Source of the DNA: CAZLFQ01 sp964558975 | Lineage (GTDB): Bacteria; Pseudomonadota; Alphaproteobacteria; Rickettsiales; Midichloriaceae | Direction of reading: 5' to 3' | NCBI GenBank assembly: GCA_964558975.1 | Contig: CAZLFQ010000001.1 | Location: 248,001-312,000 of the forward strand | DNA length: 64,000 bases | Part shown: one piece after another, positions 1-8,461 of the stretch | How positions within the stretch are numbered: position 1 is the first letter of the stretch | How the letters are laid out: each line of letters starts with the position of its first letter | The notes under the pieces: model-generated | What the model saw: the letters and a program-made list of their open reading frames with translations, nothing else | Database searches by the model: none | Told to the model about the DNA's origin: nothing | Position numbers and translations under genes: made by a program

Positions 1-306
1 TTTTTGAACGTAACCTATTACTTCCCAAACGATATCTCCTATTATTCCTCTTGAACCTATTTCGATAAAAATACTACGAGAATTAATACTAGCTTTGCTA
101 ATAATTTGGTAATTCTCATCTAAAACATCTATGATTGATGAACATTGGCCACAAATAGCACTTATACTACTTCCAACTGCTTTTATAGTAATATTTCCAC
201 CACATGATGGGCATTGAAAAGTTTTTGGTTTTCCATTTGGTTTATCTGCTGGAACATTTTTAGATTTCTCAGTATCAGTGGTCCATTGATTTGCTAAATC
301 ATCCAT
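1..306 (-). CDS. DUF4178 zinc-ribbon protein, 3' part cut by window edge
   Basis: The first 102 residues are visible; the rest lies left of the window. A hydrophilic N-terminus is followed by a zinc ribbon (CPSCGG near residue 32, CGQC near residue 53) and the start of a small beta-rich domain (SRGIIGDIVWEVIGYV) like that in the next gene. Its ATG overlaps the upstream stop (TAATG), so the two are translationally coupled. I read it as a second DUF4178 protein in an SPFH-DUF4178 operon. Family assignment is by resemblance to its neighbour; the biochemical role of DUF4178 is not established. Confidence 0.7.
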   Translation of the reverse strand, partial: MDDLANQWTTDTEKSKNVPADKPNGKPKTFQCPSCGGNITIKAVGSSISAICGQCSSIIDVLDENYQIISKASINSRSIFIEIGSRGIIGDIVWEVIGYVQK

Positions 307-1013
307 TACCAGCCCTCCAAAGGTCGTAGTCGTTGGCATCTTAACTCATTCCAACCAATATAGTTACCTAAATATACTCTTGTTCCATTGTCTGCAATTT
401 CAATAGTAGCAAATCTATTTCTAGATCCTAATAAATCAATACATATACTTTTTCTACCCTTTATTGCGCTAAAAGGTAACTCTCCTTCGCTTCCTACACA
501 TGTAGCACTCTTGATGTCTACTACTTTGAATTCTTCCTTGCTAATTGTTAAATACGAGCCAAGTTTGAACGGTAATGCATTACGTTTTGTAACCTTTCCT
601 GTATTTTTAAGATTTTCTGTAATTGAACTATCTGAAAGTTGCTGCATAATTTTTTTTAATGCGGGATCTTTTGAGTAATCAACTTCAAAACAAACTGCAA
701 AATTTCCCTGAGCTTCCACAAGCCAACCTCTACTGGAATCATCAGTCATTAGAAACCATTCATTCCAAAATCCATCCGCCCAGCCCATTTTAAAGCGGCC
801 AATTATTCCAAATCTTCTCCCTCTATAAAAACCCTCGGTACCAATTTGTAATGGACTCATATCATCTGGAAGTGCTGCCATTTTTCCAATCGACTCAACA
901 TCAATATCATGACGAACAATCATTGAGTTGCAGTACTTACATACTGCATACACAGATACGTTAGATTGAAACGCTACTTCAGCACCGCAAGATGGACAAT
1001 TGAACTTTTTCAT
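306..1013 (-). CDS. DUF4178 domain protein with N-terminal zinc ribbon
   Basis: A 235-residue soluble protein. It begins with a zinc ribbon (CPSCG at residue 6, CKYC near residue 26). Two beta-rich segments follow; the first contains the GRRFGIIGRFKMGWADGFWNEWFL stretch typical of DUF4178, in which a tryptophan-rich strand pair repeats. It sits 3 bases after the SPFH gene and overlaps the next DUF4178 gene by one base, so the three form one operon. DUF4178 genes are known to travel with SPFH/YdjI, PspA-like and DUF350 membrane-stress genes; the function here is inferred from that association only. Confidence 0.75.
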   Translation of the reverse strand: MKKFNCPSCGAEVAFQSNVSVYAVCKYCNSMIVRHDIDVESIGKMAALPDDMSPLQIGTEGFYRGRRFGIIGRFKMGWADGFWNEWFLMTDDSSRGWLVEAQGNFAVCFEVDYSKDPALKKIMQQLSDSSITENLKNTGKVTKRNALPFKLGSYLTISKEEFKVVDIKSATCVGSEGELPFSAIKGRKSICIDLLGSRNRFATIEIADNGTRVYLGNYIGWNELRCQRLRPLEGW

Positions 1014-1016
1014 CAG

Positions 1017-2015
1017 CTATTTTATTCTTCCAAGAAGTTCAGTTTTTTTATTATCAAATTCTTGTTGTGTGATGATTCCTTTCTTAAGAAGATCACCAAG
1101 TTTTTCCAAAGTTTGAAGCGGATCTTCTTGGGTTACTCCACCACTACTTGCATTCGTTCCCATGTTATTCATCATCATCTGACCCATAGCCATACCAGCT
1201 CCTATTCCTGCGCCAGCACCAGCAACGCCTCCTGGGTTTTCAGCAGCTATTGAAATAGAATCAGCAGTTTGAAACTGAGCATATTTCTGAAGATCACCAA
1301 CTATTCTCATTGAGCTAACACGATCAAGATGCTTTTCAAGCTCTTCTGGTAACGAGAGGCTGCTTACAAAGAAGCTTTTTAATGCCAAGCCGTATTCCTT
1401 AAGTGCTGGTGCGACAGCATCTTTTAATTGTTTTGAGAATGCTTCTTGATTGGCAGCCATATCAAGAAATGCAACATCACTTTTGCCAAGAAAAGTTGCA
1501 AGTGAAGTAAGGATCGCAGAACGTAACTGCCCTTCAACTTCTAATACAGTATATTTTTCAGCAGTGCCGCAAAGTTTTTTCCAAAAGGTTTCAATGTCAT
1601 CAATTACATATGAATAATTACCGAAAGCGCGGATACGTATCACGCCAAATTCTTTATCACGAATTGTAATAGGTTGAGTAGTACCCCATTTCTGATCTAG
1701 CTGCTCACGCATTGTAAAATAATACACATCAGACTTAAAAGGAGATTCAAAGAATTTATCCCAGTTTTTAATGTATGTTAGAATTGGTAAAGTCTGGGTT
1801 GTGAGTGTATATGTTCCAGCATCAAACTTATCAGCAAATTTCCCTTCATTAAAGAACACTGCTTTCTGCGCTTCTCTTACAACTAATTGCGCGCCATTTT
1901 GAATTTCTTGATCTTGCATTGGGAAGCGGTACGCCAAAGTGCCAGGTTCAGTTTCAGTTTCAGTCCACTGAATTACATCAATAAACTGCTTAGAAAAAAA
2001 GCTCATAATTCCCAT
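1017..2015 (-). CDS. SPFH domain protein with C-terminal SHOCT motif (YdjI-like)
   Basis: A 332-residue protein. Residues about 20-240 form an SPFH/band-7 domain of the YdjI type, which scaffolds membrane microdomains. A Gly/Ala/Met-rich linker (about 258-290) follows, then a SHOCT helix pair at about 297-332 (DPLQTLEKLGDLLKKGIITQQEFDNKK), a short oligomerisation module. There is no clear N-terminal membrane span, as in YdjI-type proteins that bind the membrane surface. It is first gene of the operon with the two DUF4178 genes. Start is ATG at 2015 or the in-frame ATG at 2006; the sequence does not decide. In Bacillus and others such proteins belong to phage-shock-like envelope stress systems. 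Confidence 0.8.
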   Translation of the reverse strand: MGIMSFFSKQFIDVIQWTETETEPGTLAYRFPMQDQEIQNGAQLVVREAQKAVFFNEGKFADKFDAGTYTLTTQTLPILTYIKNWDKFFESPFKSDVYYFTMREQLDQKWGTTQPITIRDKEFGVIRIRAFGNYSYVIDDIETFWKKLCGTAEKYTVLEVEGQLRSAILTSLATFLGKSDVAFLDMAANQEAFSKQLKDAVAPALKEYGLALKSFFVSSLSLPEELEKHLDRVSSMRIVGDLQKYAQFQTADSISIAAENPGGVAGAGAGIGAGMAMGQMMMNNMGTNASSGGVTQEDPLQTLEKLGDLLKKGIITQQEFDNKKTELLGRIK

Positions 2016-2125
2016 AAATACAACCGCTTAGAGTTAAATTGTATTAAAGCTACTCTAAGTCTTTTTAAAAAACAATAGTCAAATGGGATTATAGCTGGCA
2101 CAAAATAGTTTAAAATTTAAGCTGA

Positions 2126-2821
2126 TTAATCAAAAATTGGTAAGCAGTGTAGTTTTCTCCCATTCTTTTTTAACCATGCTTGTGATGATTGGTATTCTGG
2201 AAAATTTAGAGCAACAAGCTTCCAGAATCTATCGCTGTGATTCCGCTCAATTAGATGGCAGACTTCATGTACAACTAAATACTCAATAACATGTTTGGGA
2301 GCACAAATTAAACGCCAAGAGAACGATAAGTTACCAGCATAAGAACAGCTTCCCCATTGGTTTTTTGTATCCTTTAATGTGATTTTTTTATAGTTGATTC
2401 CTAGCTTCTTAACTAAATTATCAGCATAATCTTCAATGTCTTTTTTTAACATATTTTTCAAAAATGCGCCGAGCATTAATGGTAAGTCAGATCTTTGAAG
2501 TTGTTTTGATATTAACAAATTATTATCATTAATTGTAAATAACTGCGGGATATTTTCAGAGCTAAAAACTAGTCTATGTGCTATGCCATATATCGGAAGT
2601 TCGTTATCATTTATAGGCGCTGCAACTTTTATCTGTGCTAATTTATTAATTATCCACATTTGCTTTTCTTGTAAAAAAACAAATGCTGCTTTAACGCTAT
2701 AATGTCTTGGAATCACTAATTCCACTCCTTTAGATGCGGATATTTTAATACGTAAGTGTTTTGCTTTCACGCTTTTGCGTATATTTACTTCTACTGAATT
2801 ATCCCCGCTCCCAATTCTCAT
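2126..2821 (-). CDS. YgjP-like zinc metalloprotease (DUF45/M48-like)
   Basis: A 231-residue soluble protein of the YgjP/DUF45 family. The zinc site is HEVCH at residues 185-189 followed by NHSDRFW, the usual family signature (HExxH with a downstream NHS.RFW). An upstream KNQWGSCS stretch is also typical. The N-terminal half has the beta-rich region with K..R.KHLRIKIS. Length is normal. Its 3' end is 110 bases from the SPFH gene start, on the same strand. Physiological substrates of the family are poorly known; some members are encoded beside type I restriction systems, which is not the case here. Confidence 0.85.
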   Translation of the reverse strand: MRIGSGDNSVEVNIRKSVKAKHLRIKISASKGVELVIPRHYSVKAAFVFLQEKQMWIINKLAQIKVAAPINDNELPIYGIAHRLVFSSENIPQLFTINDNNLLISKQLQRSDLPLMLGAFLKNMLKKDIEDYADNLVKKLGINYKKITLKDTKNQWGSCSYAGNLSFSWRLICAPKHVIEYLVVHEVCHLIERNHSDRFWKLVALNFPEYQSSQAWLKKNGRKLHCLPIFD

Positions 2822-2834
2822 AAAAAACCATTAA

Positions 2835-2867
2835 ATAAAAAACCCCGCCTTTTTTCAAAAGCAAGGC
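2835..2867 (-). terminator. Rho-independent terminator after the 2895-3698 gene
   Basis: On the minus strand CCTTGCTTTT pairs with AAAAGGCGGGG-side bases (10 pairs including G-U pairs, loop GAAA) and is followed by a run of T. It lies 28 bases past the stop of the unknown gene and just upstream of the YgjP-like start, so it should separate the two transcripts. Confidence 0.65.
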
Positions 2868-2894
2868 TTAATATATCTCAAGTAATTATTTTTA

Positions 2895-3698
2895 CTATAT
2901 CATAATACTTAGGGAAGATGTAGAAGCTGACCTTTTTTTACTAAGATCGCGTAAATCTATTGTGCCGTTATTATCAGAATCCCAGAGTATATGTGACGCC
3001 ATACTTAACTTTGGAGCCCAGTAATCTCTATCGCAAGTAGAGCTAAATATAGTTCTTTCTTCTTCGTCATTTAGGAATTGCATTCTAAATGCGAAATTAT
3101 CTATAGTGTCGGTCCAAAATTCGTTTCTATTCCTGTCAGGAATTCTACCTAAAATTAGAATTGAAGAAATTGCTTCATAGCCGTTGCATAGAGATGATGC
3201 TGTATAGAGCTGGTTTAAAAAATTCATATTTGTTTTAATGTTGAAATGAGTCAAGCATCTGTACAACATGCACATTTGTAAAGTATTAGTAACCTGTGAG
3301 TAGTCTGAGTCTATTTTGATTTTTAGCTTGCATGCAATAGTTGCCGGAAGCTCATTTGTTACTGATGAAAGAAACCACAAAATATCAATAGAATCTTGAA
3401 TTGTAACTTTGTTTATAAATTTTGCTACATTTGGATAGTAATGCGAGCTTAGGAATGTTGAAACATAAGGACAAGATCTTAGATTGACACGTATTGTAGG
3501 ATTAGTAATTCCTCTGTATATCCAATCGTTAAGATCGTTTGTTTGTGATACTAGATCGTGAACATCAAAGGTTGGCGTGCTGCTGGTCATCATCTGTTTA
3601 GATACCAGATCTAAAAAAACTTTTTTCACTCTGATGGGATTTTTAGTAAAAAACTCATCTTTGCTGAACAATTCAGGAATTACAGATGTATGCCGCAT
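2895..3698 (-). CDS. Hypothetical protein, 267 residues
   Basis: I do not recognise a family. The protein is soluble, mixed helix and strand, with scattered cysteines and no signal peptide or membrane span. The central part (LWFLSSVTNELPATIACKLK, then LTHFNIKTNMNFLNQLYTASSLCNG) looks like paired helices of a helical repeat but does not fit ankyrin, TPR or LRR consensus. A Ser/Thr-rich tail (KKRSASTSSLSIMI) ends the protein. It is divergent from the unknown gene at 3852 and has its own terminator. It may be a lineage-specific protein. Confidence 0.6.
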   Translation of the reverse strand: MRHTSVIPELFSKDEFFTKNPIRVKKVFLDLVSKQMMTSSTPTFDVHDLVSQTNDLNDWIYRGITNPTIRVNLRSCPYVSTFLSSHYYPNVAKFINKVTIQDSIDILWFLSSVTNELPATIACKLKIKIDSDYSQVTNTLQMCMLYRCLTHFNIKTNMNFLNQLYTASSLCNGYEAISSILILGRIPDRNRNEFWTDTIDNFAFRMQFLNDEEERTIFSSTCDRDYWAPKLSMASHILWDSDNNGTIDLRDLSKKRSASTSSLSIMI

Positions 3699-3851
3699 GA
3701 CTTTATGTATTTTTAGGGAATTGTAGCAAAAAATTCTCGAAATAACAACTGCGCATTTTGAAATATCTATAGTATCTTATAAACTTTGACAATGAAGATA
3801 TATTATATTTAATGTATATATACACATAAGTTTAACAAATATAGGTTTCAA

Positions 3852-4454
3852 ATGAGATCAGTAGAGAAGATACGAAATACAATTGAAGTGCTAAATAAAA
3901 CAATAAATACACTTGAAAAACAGGGTGAATTTATCGGAATGGGGACTGTGGCTGATTCATTATGTTTGTCTAAAAATTGGCTGACTCAACTAAGTTATAC
4001 TGCTCGTATTTCTATAGAGTTAGCAAAATACTTGGCAAGTATACAAAATATTGAAGTATCTAAGGATACATCTGAAGCGCAGTTGTTTCAAAGGATAGAT
4101 GGATTAATATCAGAAGTAGACAAAAAAATGCTTCTAAATCAAGAAGAAAAGTGTGAGGAATATCCTAGTACTATTTCAGTACAAGTAAAAGATGATGTAG
4201 CAAAAAAATTACTAATGGAAAAAATTGATGCCATTGACTGCTTAACGCTTGGAAGCTACTTTGAAGCTAGAGCTCTATCGCTCCAGCTAATAGCAATTTC
4301 TAATAGAGTTCAGGATAGAGAAGAGATTTTAGAAACGCTTGAAACTACTCCAGTTGATGAACTTCCAAGCCAGTTTATCGGTAGTACTTCTTTACCAGAA
4401 ATGTTTAAAGCTGATTGTTTAGCGGATCTTGCTAAGTTCGACATCTACTTTTAG
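3852..4454 (+). CDS. Hypothetical helical protein, 200 residues
   Basis: Unrecognised. It is predicted mostly alpha-helical and acidic, with a coiled-coil-like N-terminus (IRNTIEVLNKTINTLEKQ). There is no signal peptide or membrane span. The ATG at 3852 follows an A+T-rich 153-base intergenic region shared with the divergent gene at 3698. No strong Shine-Dalgarno sequence is present. The gene ends 5 bases from the stop of the convergent parE. Confidence 0.55.
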   Translation: MRSVEKIRNTIEVLNKTINTLEKQGEFIGMGTVADSLCLSKNWLTQLSYTARISIELAKYLASIQNIEVSKDTSEAQLFQRIDGLISEVDKKMLLNQEEKCEEYPSTISVQVKDDVAKKLLMEKIDAIDCLTLGSYFEARALSLQLIAISNRVQDREEILETLETTPVDELPSQFIGSTSLPEMFKADCLADLAKFDIYF

Positions 4455-4459
4455 TTTTA

Positions 4460-6454
4460 CTAAACATCTATAATATCGTGTAAACTGCCGATTATATTCT
4501 CAGTATTTTCTTTTATAAATCTGAATCTCGGCTCTGGGTTTTTGCCCATTAAATTCTCAACTAAATTAGCAACAACTTCAGTTGCAGAGTCTTCGATCAT
4601 TACTTTTAACAAGACTCTTTTCTTAGGATCCATGGTGGTTTCTTTGAGCTGCCCTGGTGTCATTTCGCCCAAACCTTTAAAGCGACTAACTTCAATGTTT
4701 CCCCTGCCATTACTTAATTCCCTATGCAACTTTTCTTTCTCTTCCTCTGTTTGAGCGTAATAGTTTTTAGTGGCTTGAGTTAACTTGAATAGAGGTGGTT
4801 GCGCTAAATATAAATGTCCATCTGTGATTAATCGTGGCATTTGCAAGTAGAAGAATGTTAAAAGAAGCGATGTAATATGAGCTCCATCGACGTCAGCATC
4901 AGTCATTATAATAACTTTTTCGTATCGAAGACGTGCAGAATCATAATTGTCACCAGTTCCACAGCCAAGCGCTAATATTAGGTCAGACACCTCTTGGTTG
5001 GCCTTGATTTTTTCGATTGAATTACTTGCAACGTTTAGGATTTTTCCTTTTAGAGGCAATATAGCTTGATTCTCTCTGTTTCGAGCTTGTTTTGCAGAGC
5101 CACCAGCAGAATCACCCTCAACTAAGAATATCTCGCTATCATCAGAAGAATCTTTGTTGCAGTCTGTAAGTTTCCCTGGAAGACGCATCGACTTAATCGG
5201 ACTCTTACGGCCAACTTCTTTCTCCTTTTTACGCTTCAAGCGATCATCTGCGTTTGCAATAACAAGTTCTAGAACCGCATTTGCATTTTGTGGGTTGTTA
5301 GTTAGCCAGTGGTCGAACTGATGTCTAATTGCATTTTCCACATACTTTGTTGCTTCCTGTGTAAGCAATCGATCCTTGGTTTGACCTTGGAATGTTGGGT
5401 TTTTAATGAATACCGAAAGAAGTGTTACTGAATAGTCTAAAACATCATCTGCGGTGATTTGTGCAACTTTCTTGTTGCCAATAATCTCTGCATAACTTCT
5501 TAGCCCTTTAGTTAGCGCGCCGCGCATTCCAGCTTCATGAGTGCCGCCATCAGGCGTGTAAATTGTATTGCAATATGACCTACTAATATTGTCACCATGG
5601 TTCAACCAATTAATTGCCCACTCAACCTTACCTTGCTTGTCAGGAAAATTAACTTCCCCAGAGAAAGTTGTTGGGCTTAGCAGTTGCTCTGTTGGCACTA
5701 TGCTATGTAAAAAATCTTCTAGGCCATTAGGGAAATGAATTTTTGCTTCTTGAGGAATCTCAGAATCTTCAGAGAGCATTCCTTTGTCACAACTCCAATT
5801 GATAACAACTCCTTTAAATAAATATGCTTTTGAACACGCAATTCTATAAACTTGTTCCGCTTTATATTTATTATTTTTAAATATTTCAGGATCTGGATGG
5901 AAAGTAACAGATGTTCCAGTTTCTTTTGCCTTACCATCACTTGCTTTAAGTTTTGTTAACGGTAGGCCTTTTGAATATTCCTGAACGAATACTTTGCCAA
6001 CTCTCTTAACTTCCACTGTAAGTGCGTCTGATAGTGCATTTACAACAGAAATACCTACGCCATGTAACCCGCCTGAAGTAGAGTAAACTTTATCGTTAAA
6101 CTTCCCACCAGAGTGTAAAGTTGTTAAAATCACTTCTAGTGCTGACTTCTTTGGAAATTTTGGATGTGGATCAACTGGAATACCACGCCCATTGTCTGAT
6201 ATTGTAATTTCATTGTCTTTACTAAGATGTATGCCTATTTTTGTTGCATGACCAGCAACGGCTTCATCCATAGAGTTATCAAGTACTTCGCTGATAAGGT
6301 GGTATAATGCTTTTTCATCGGTTCCACCTATGTACATTCCAGGTCTACGGCGAACAGGCTCCAAACCCTCTAGAACTTCAATATCTTGAGCACTATAGCT
6401 GTTTTCAACTTTGCTGCTTTTCTTAACAGCTGAGTTTGCAGAGAATAAATCCAT
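4460..6454 (-). CDS. parE: DNA topoisomerase IV subunit B
   Basis: Type IIA topoisomerase ATPase subunit that decatenates chromosomes with ParC. The GHKL ATPase domain shows EVLDNSMDEAVAGHA, DNGRGIPVD and GGLHGVG; the transducer follows, then a Toprim domain with EGDSAGGSAKQARNRENQAILPLKGKILNV and the metal-binding DADVDGAHI. The C-terminus has the usual RFKGLGEM. The opening VLEGLEPVRRRPGMYIGGTDE and the length (664 residues) fit alphaproteobacterial ParE, which is shorter than GyrB. A TTG lies two codons earlier at 6460; the ATG at 6454 is the better start. parC is not in the window. Confidence 0.93.
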   Translation of the reverse strand: MDLFSANSAVKKSSKVENSYSAQDIEVLEGLEPVRRRPGMYIGGTDEKALYHLISEVLDNSMDEAVAGHATKIGIHLSKDNEITISDNGRGIPVDPHPKFPKKSALEVILTTLHSGGKFNDKVYSTSGGLHGVGISVVNALSDALTVEVKRVGKVFVQEYSKGLPLTKLKASDGKAKETGTSVTFHPDPEIFKNNKYKAEQVYRIACSKAYLFKGVVINWSCDKGMLSEDSEIPQEAKIHFPNGLEDFLHSIVPTEQLLSPTTFSGEVNFPDKQGKVEWAINWLNHGDNISRSYCNTIYTPDGGTHEAGMRGALTKGLRSYAEIIGNKKVAQITADDVLDYSVTLLSVFIKNPTFQGQTKDRLLTQEATKYVENAIRHQFDHWLTNNPQNANAVLELVIANADDRLKRKKEKEVGRKSPIKSMRLPGKLTDCNKDSSDDSEIFLVEGDSAGGSAKQARNRENQAILPLKGKILNVASNSIEKIKANQEVSDLILALGCGTGDNYDSARLRYEKVIIMTDADVDGAHITSLLLTFFYLQMPRLITDGHLYLAQPPLFKLTQATKNYYAQTEEEKEKLHRELSNGRGNIEVSRFKGLGEMTPGQLKETTMDPKKRVLLKVMIEDSATEVVANLVENLMGKNPEPRFRFIKENTENIIGSLHDIIDV

Positions 6455-6539
6455 TACCAAAGCTCGCTAACACCTAAATATGGCTTAATTCTAGCATATC
6501 CGCGGCTTTGGGCAAGTCGAAAATCAAATTAAACAAGAG

Positions 6540-6555
6540 TTAACCACTTATTAAC
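6540..6555 (+). promoter_or_regulatory. CtrA box (TTAACCACTTATTAAC)
   Basis: A full TTAA-N7-TTAA palindromic CtrA site with C after both half-sites. It ends 48 bases before the ATG at 6604. TATATAT, a possible -10 element, lies directly downstream. The divergent parE starts 86 bases away on the other side, so it could also be affected. One of five such sites in the window with the same placement. Confidence 0.65.
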
Positions 6556-6603
6556 TCTTTTTATATATGTTGGGTTATTAGAAATAATTCGATCAGTATA
6601 TAT

Positions 6604-7875
6604 ATGAAACTTGTAAATATCACTTTAGCAGCTGTCATATTAATTTTGGCAATGGCCTTTGGAGTCAATTATTATTCTTGGAATCAACAAACCAAAAGGA
6701 TTGATGACTTCATTTTCAAACTAGTTCAAAAGCTTGAGGAAAAAGATATAAAACTCACCTACGACCAGATCACTTATATTGGTTTTAAATCTTGGAAAGT
6801 TGAAGGAGAAATTAGTAATATTAAAATTACAAGCAAGGTATACACTGATCCAATAATTCAAACTAATTCATTGAATTTTAGTAGTGATTTAAGAAATGGA
6901 TTGATTGAAATAATATTTGATAAAGATATGTTATTAAACATACCAACTCCAACCGAAAAATTTAATTATAAGCTAAATTTTCCTAGAGAGCCATTTACAT
7001 TAAAAATTCATTTTGATTCAACGCTATCAAGTATTTTTAATACGTCAGATAAAAGTGATATCGATACTTTCTTCACAAAAGTTCATACAATCAATCTTTC
7101 TGATGGTGGTTTTTCTCTAATTGATGTGGCAACGAATCAAGAGCTTCAAAAATCTGGAAAAGAGTTTATTGAATTTTCTATGGACACAGCTACTGATTTA
7201 AAGAAGCTGAATATTAAGTTGTCATACGAAGACTTTATGACTTACAGCTTCTTAAAGAAACAGCTTGTAGGTCCTCAAGCTGGTAAACTTGATATCTTAA
7301 TAGAAGGACAAGTATTAAATGATAAGATTAGCTCATGGAAATTAGAAGACTTAGAATCATATAAAATCCATATTAAAGAGTTTGATTTCTCAAATGAAGT
7401 TGGAAAATTTCAAATGTCAGGAACTTTAGCAGGTAGTAAAACATCCTTTTTCCTGCCAAGTGTGAGTCTTGTAGCAACAATAGGTAATTATGTAGCACTG
7501 CTTGATCATGCAGAAAAAGAATTTGCAAATCTTAGGAGCAGTTCAGATCTTAATGTTAAAGCCCAGATTAAGGCATATGAAGGCATAGATTTTGTTAAAT
7601 TGAAAAAATATTTTGAGCAATACAAAATAAACGAAACAGATCTAAAGCTAGAAATTACTGGTGAAAACATAATGGAGATAATGGTTTCAGGTAAGCCTTA
7701 CTATGAATTTGAAGCGGAATTAATGAGTATATTAATGCCACCTCCCCCACCAGCAGTTACAGAAACTATACCTCCTCAAGAAGGAACTGGAATGGTGCCA
7801 TTAGAGCCGAGCCTGATACCTGCTCCGTTGCCAGAAGTTCAGAAAGAACCTTTGCCGCTTATACCGCAGCAATAA
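6604..7875 (+). CDS. Membrane-anchored protein with proline-rich tail
   Basis: A 423-residue protein with an N-terminal hydrophobic span (about residues 4-22) that is an uncleaved signal anchor or signal peptide, so the rest should be periplasmic. The body is beta-rich with repeated Lys/Asp/Ser strands, somewhat like AsmA- or DUF2125-type periplasmic proteins, but I could not assign it. The last 45 residues are proline-rich (PPPPPAVTETIPPQ, then PLEPSLIPAPLPEVQ). A CtrA box lies 48 bases upstream. It converges on phaR, whose stop is 2 bases away. Function unknown. Confidence 0.7.
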   Translation: MKLVNITLAAVILILAMAFGVNYYSWNQQTKRIDDFIFKLVQKLEEKDIKLTYDQITYIGFKSWKVEGEISNIKITSKVYTDPIIQTNSLNFSSDLRNGLIEIIFDKDMLLNIPTPTEKFNYKLNFPREPFTLKIHFDSTLSSIFNTSDKSDIDTFFTKVHTINLSDGGFSLIDVATNQELQKSGKEFIEFSMDTATDLKKLNIKLSYEDFMTYSFLKKQLVGPQAGKLDILIEGQVLNDKISSWKLEDLESYKIHIKEFDFSNEVGKFQMSGTLAGSKTSFFLPSVSLVATIGNYVALLDHAEKEFANLRSSSDLNVKAQIKAYEGIDFVKLKKYFEQYKINETDLKLEITGENIMEIMVSGKPYYEFEAELMSILMPPPPPAVTETIPPQEGTGMVPLEPSLIPAPLPEVQKEPLPLIPQQ

Positions 7876-7876
7876 G

Positions 7877-8344
7877 TTATTTTTTCTTGTGATTTGTTGC
7901 AGTCATTGTCCCAAACATTTGGTGGAAAAAATCAACGTTTTTCCTGTTCATTTCATCGATTTGTTTAGTCCAATCATTGGGATTTAAACTCACCATACTA
8001 GGGATAAAATTCTGCATTTTTGCAAAGTTATTATTATATTGCTCTAGTGAAAGAGTTAAATAATCTGTGAATGATTTGTTAAGGGGATGGTCACAGAATT
8101 TAATAATCTGTTTTATTAGTTCAAGAGGCATTAAGTTATAGCCCTTAAGCTCATGGTCCAGAACAATCTGTGTAAGTGTAATTCGCGTAAGATCTTCGTT
8201 AGTCTTAACATCAATTACTTTGAAATCATGGTCGCGTTTAACCATTTCAGCTAGGTCATCGATCGTAATATACCTGCTAGTCGTTGTGTCGTATAACCTA
8301 CGGTTAGGATACTTTTTAATTATAATTTCTTTCTCTTTGGTCAC
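7877..8344 (-). CDS. phaR: Polyhydroxyalkanoate synthesis regulator PhaR
   Basis: A 155-residue repressor-type regulator of PHA granule genes. The N-terminal DNA-binding domain is nearly canonical (IIKKYPNRRLYDTTTSRYIT, then IDDLAEMV, DFKVIDVKTNEDLTR.TLTQI). The C-terminal half is the PHB-accumulation regulatory domain with aromatic residues. The start is GTG at 8344; no ATG lies upstream in frame. A CtrA box 55 bases upstream is shared with the divergent gene at 8462. A small PHA synthase gene pair lies 4 kb away (12196-13444), its likely regulatory target. Confidence 0.9.
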   Translation of the reverse strand: MTKEKEIIIKKYPNRRLYDTTTSRYITIDDLAEMVKRDHDFKVIDVKTNEDLTRITLTQIVLDHELKGYNLMPLELIKQIIKFCDHPLNKSFTDYLTLSLEQYNNNFAKMQNFIPSMVSLNPNDWTKQIDEMNRKNVDFFHQMFGTMTATNHKKK

Positions 8345-8398
8345 TGCGAACGCTAAAACACTTGCTTTACAATACGGTAACCCAATTTTAGTGAAGTG

Positions 8399-8414
8399 TT
8401 AACTGTTTTTTAAC
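8399..8414 (+). promoter_or_regulatory. CtrA box (TTAACTGTTTTTTAAC) between phaR and the 1220-residue gene
   Basis: TTAA-N7-TTAA with C after both half-sites. It ends 47 bases before the ATG at 8462 and lies 55 bases before the GTG of phaR on the other strand, so it could act on both. A TATAAATATAT stretch lies between box and gene, and AAGGA precedes the ATG at 8462. Confidence 0.65.
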
Positions 8415-8461
8415 CTTTTTGGAGTTAAATATAAATATATTGCACCATACCAAGGAACAAA

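Noticed and set aside
2016..2060. TTAAATTGTATTAA upstream of the SPFH gene as a CtrA box
   Set aside because: The spacer is six bases and the flanking C is absent; A+T-rich DNA gives such matches by chance.
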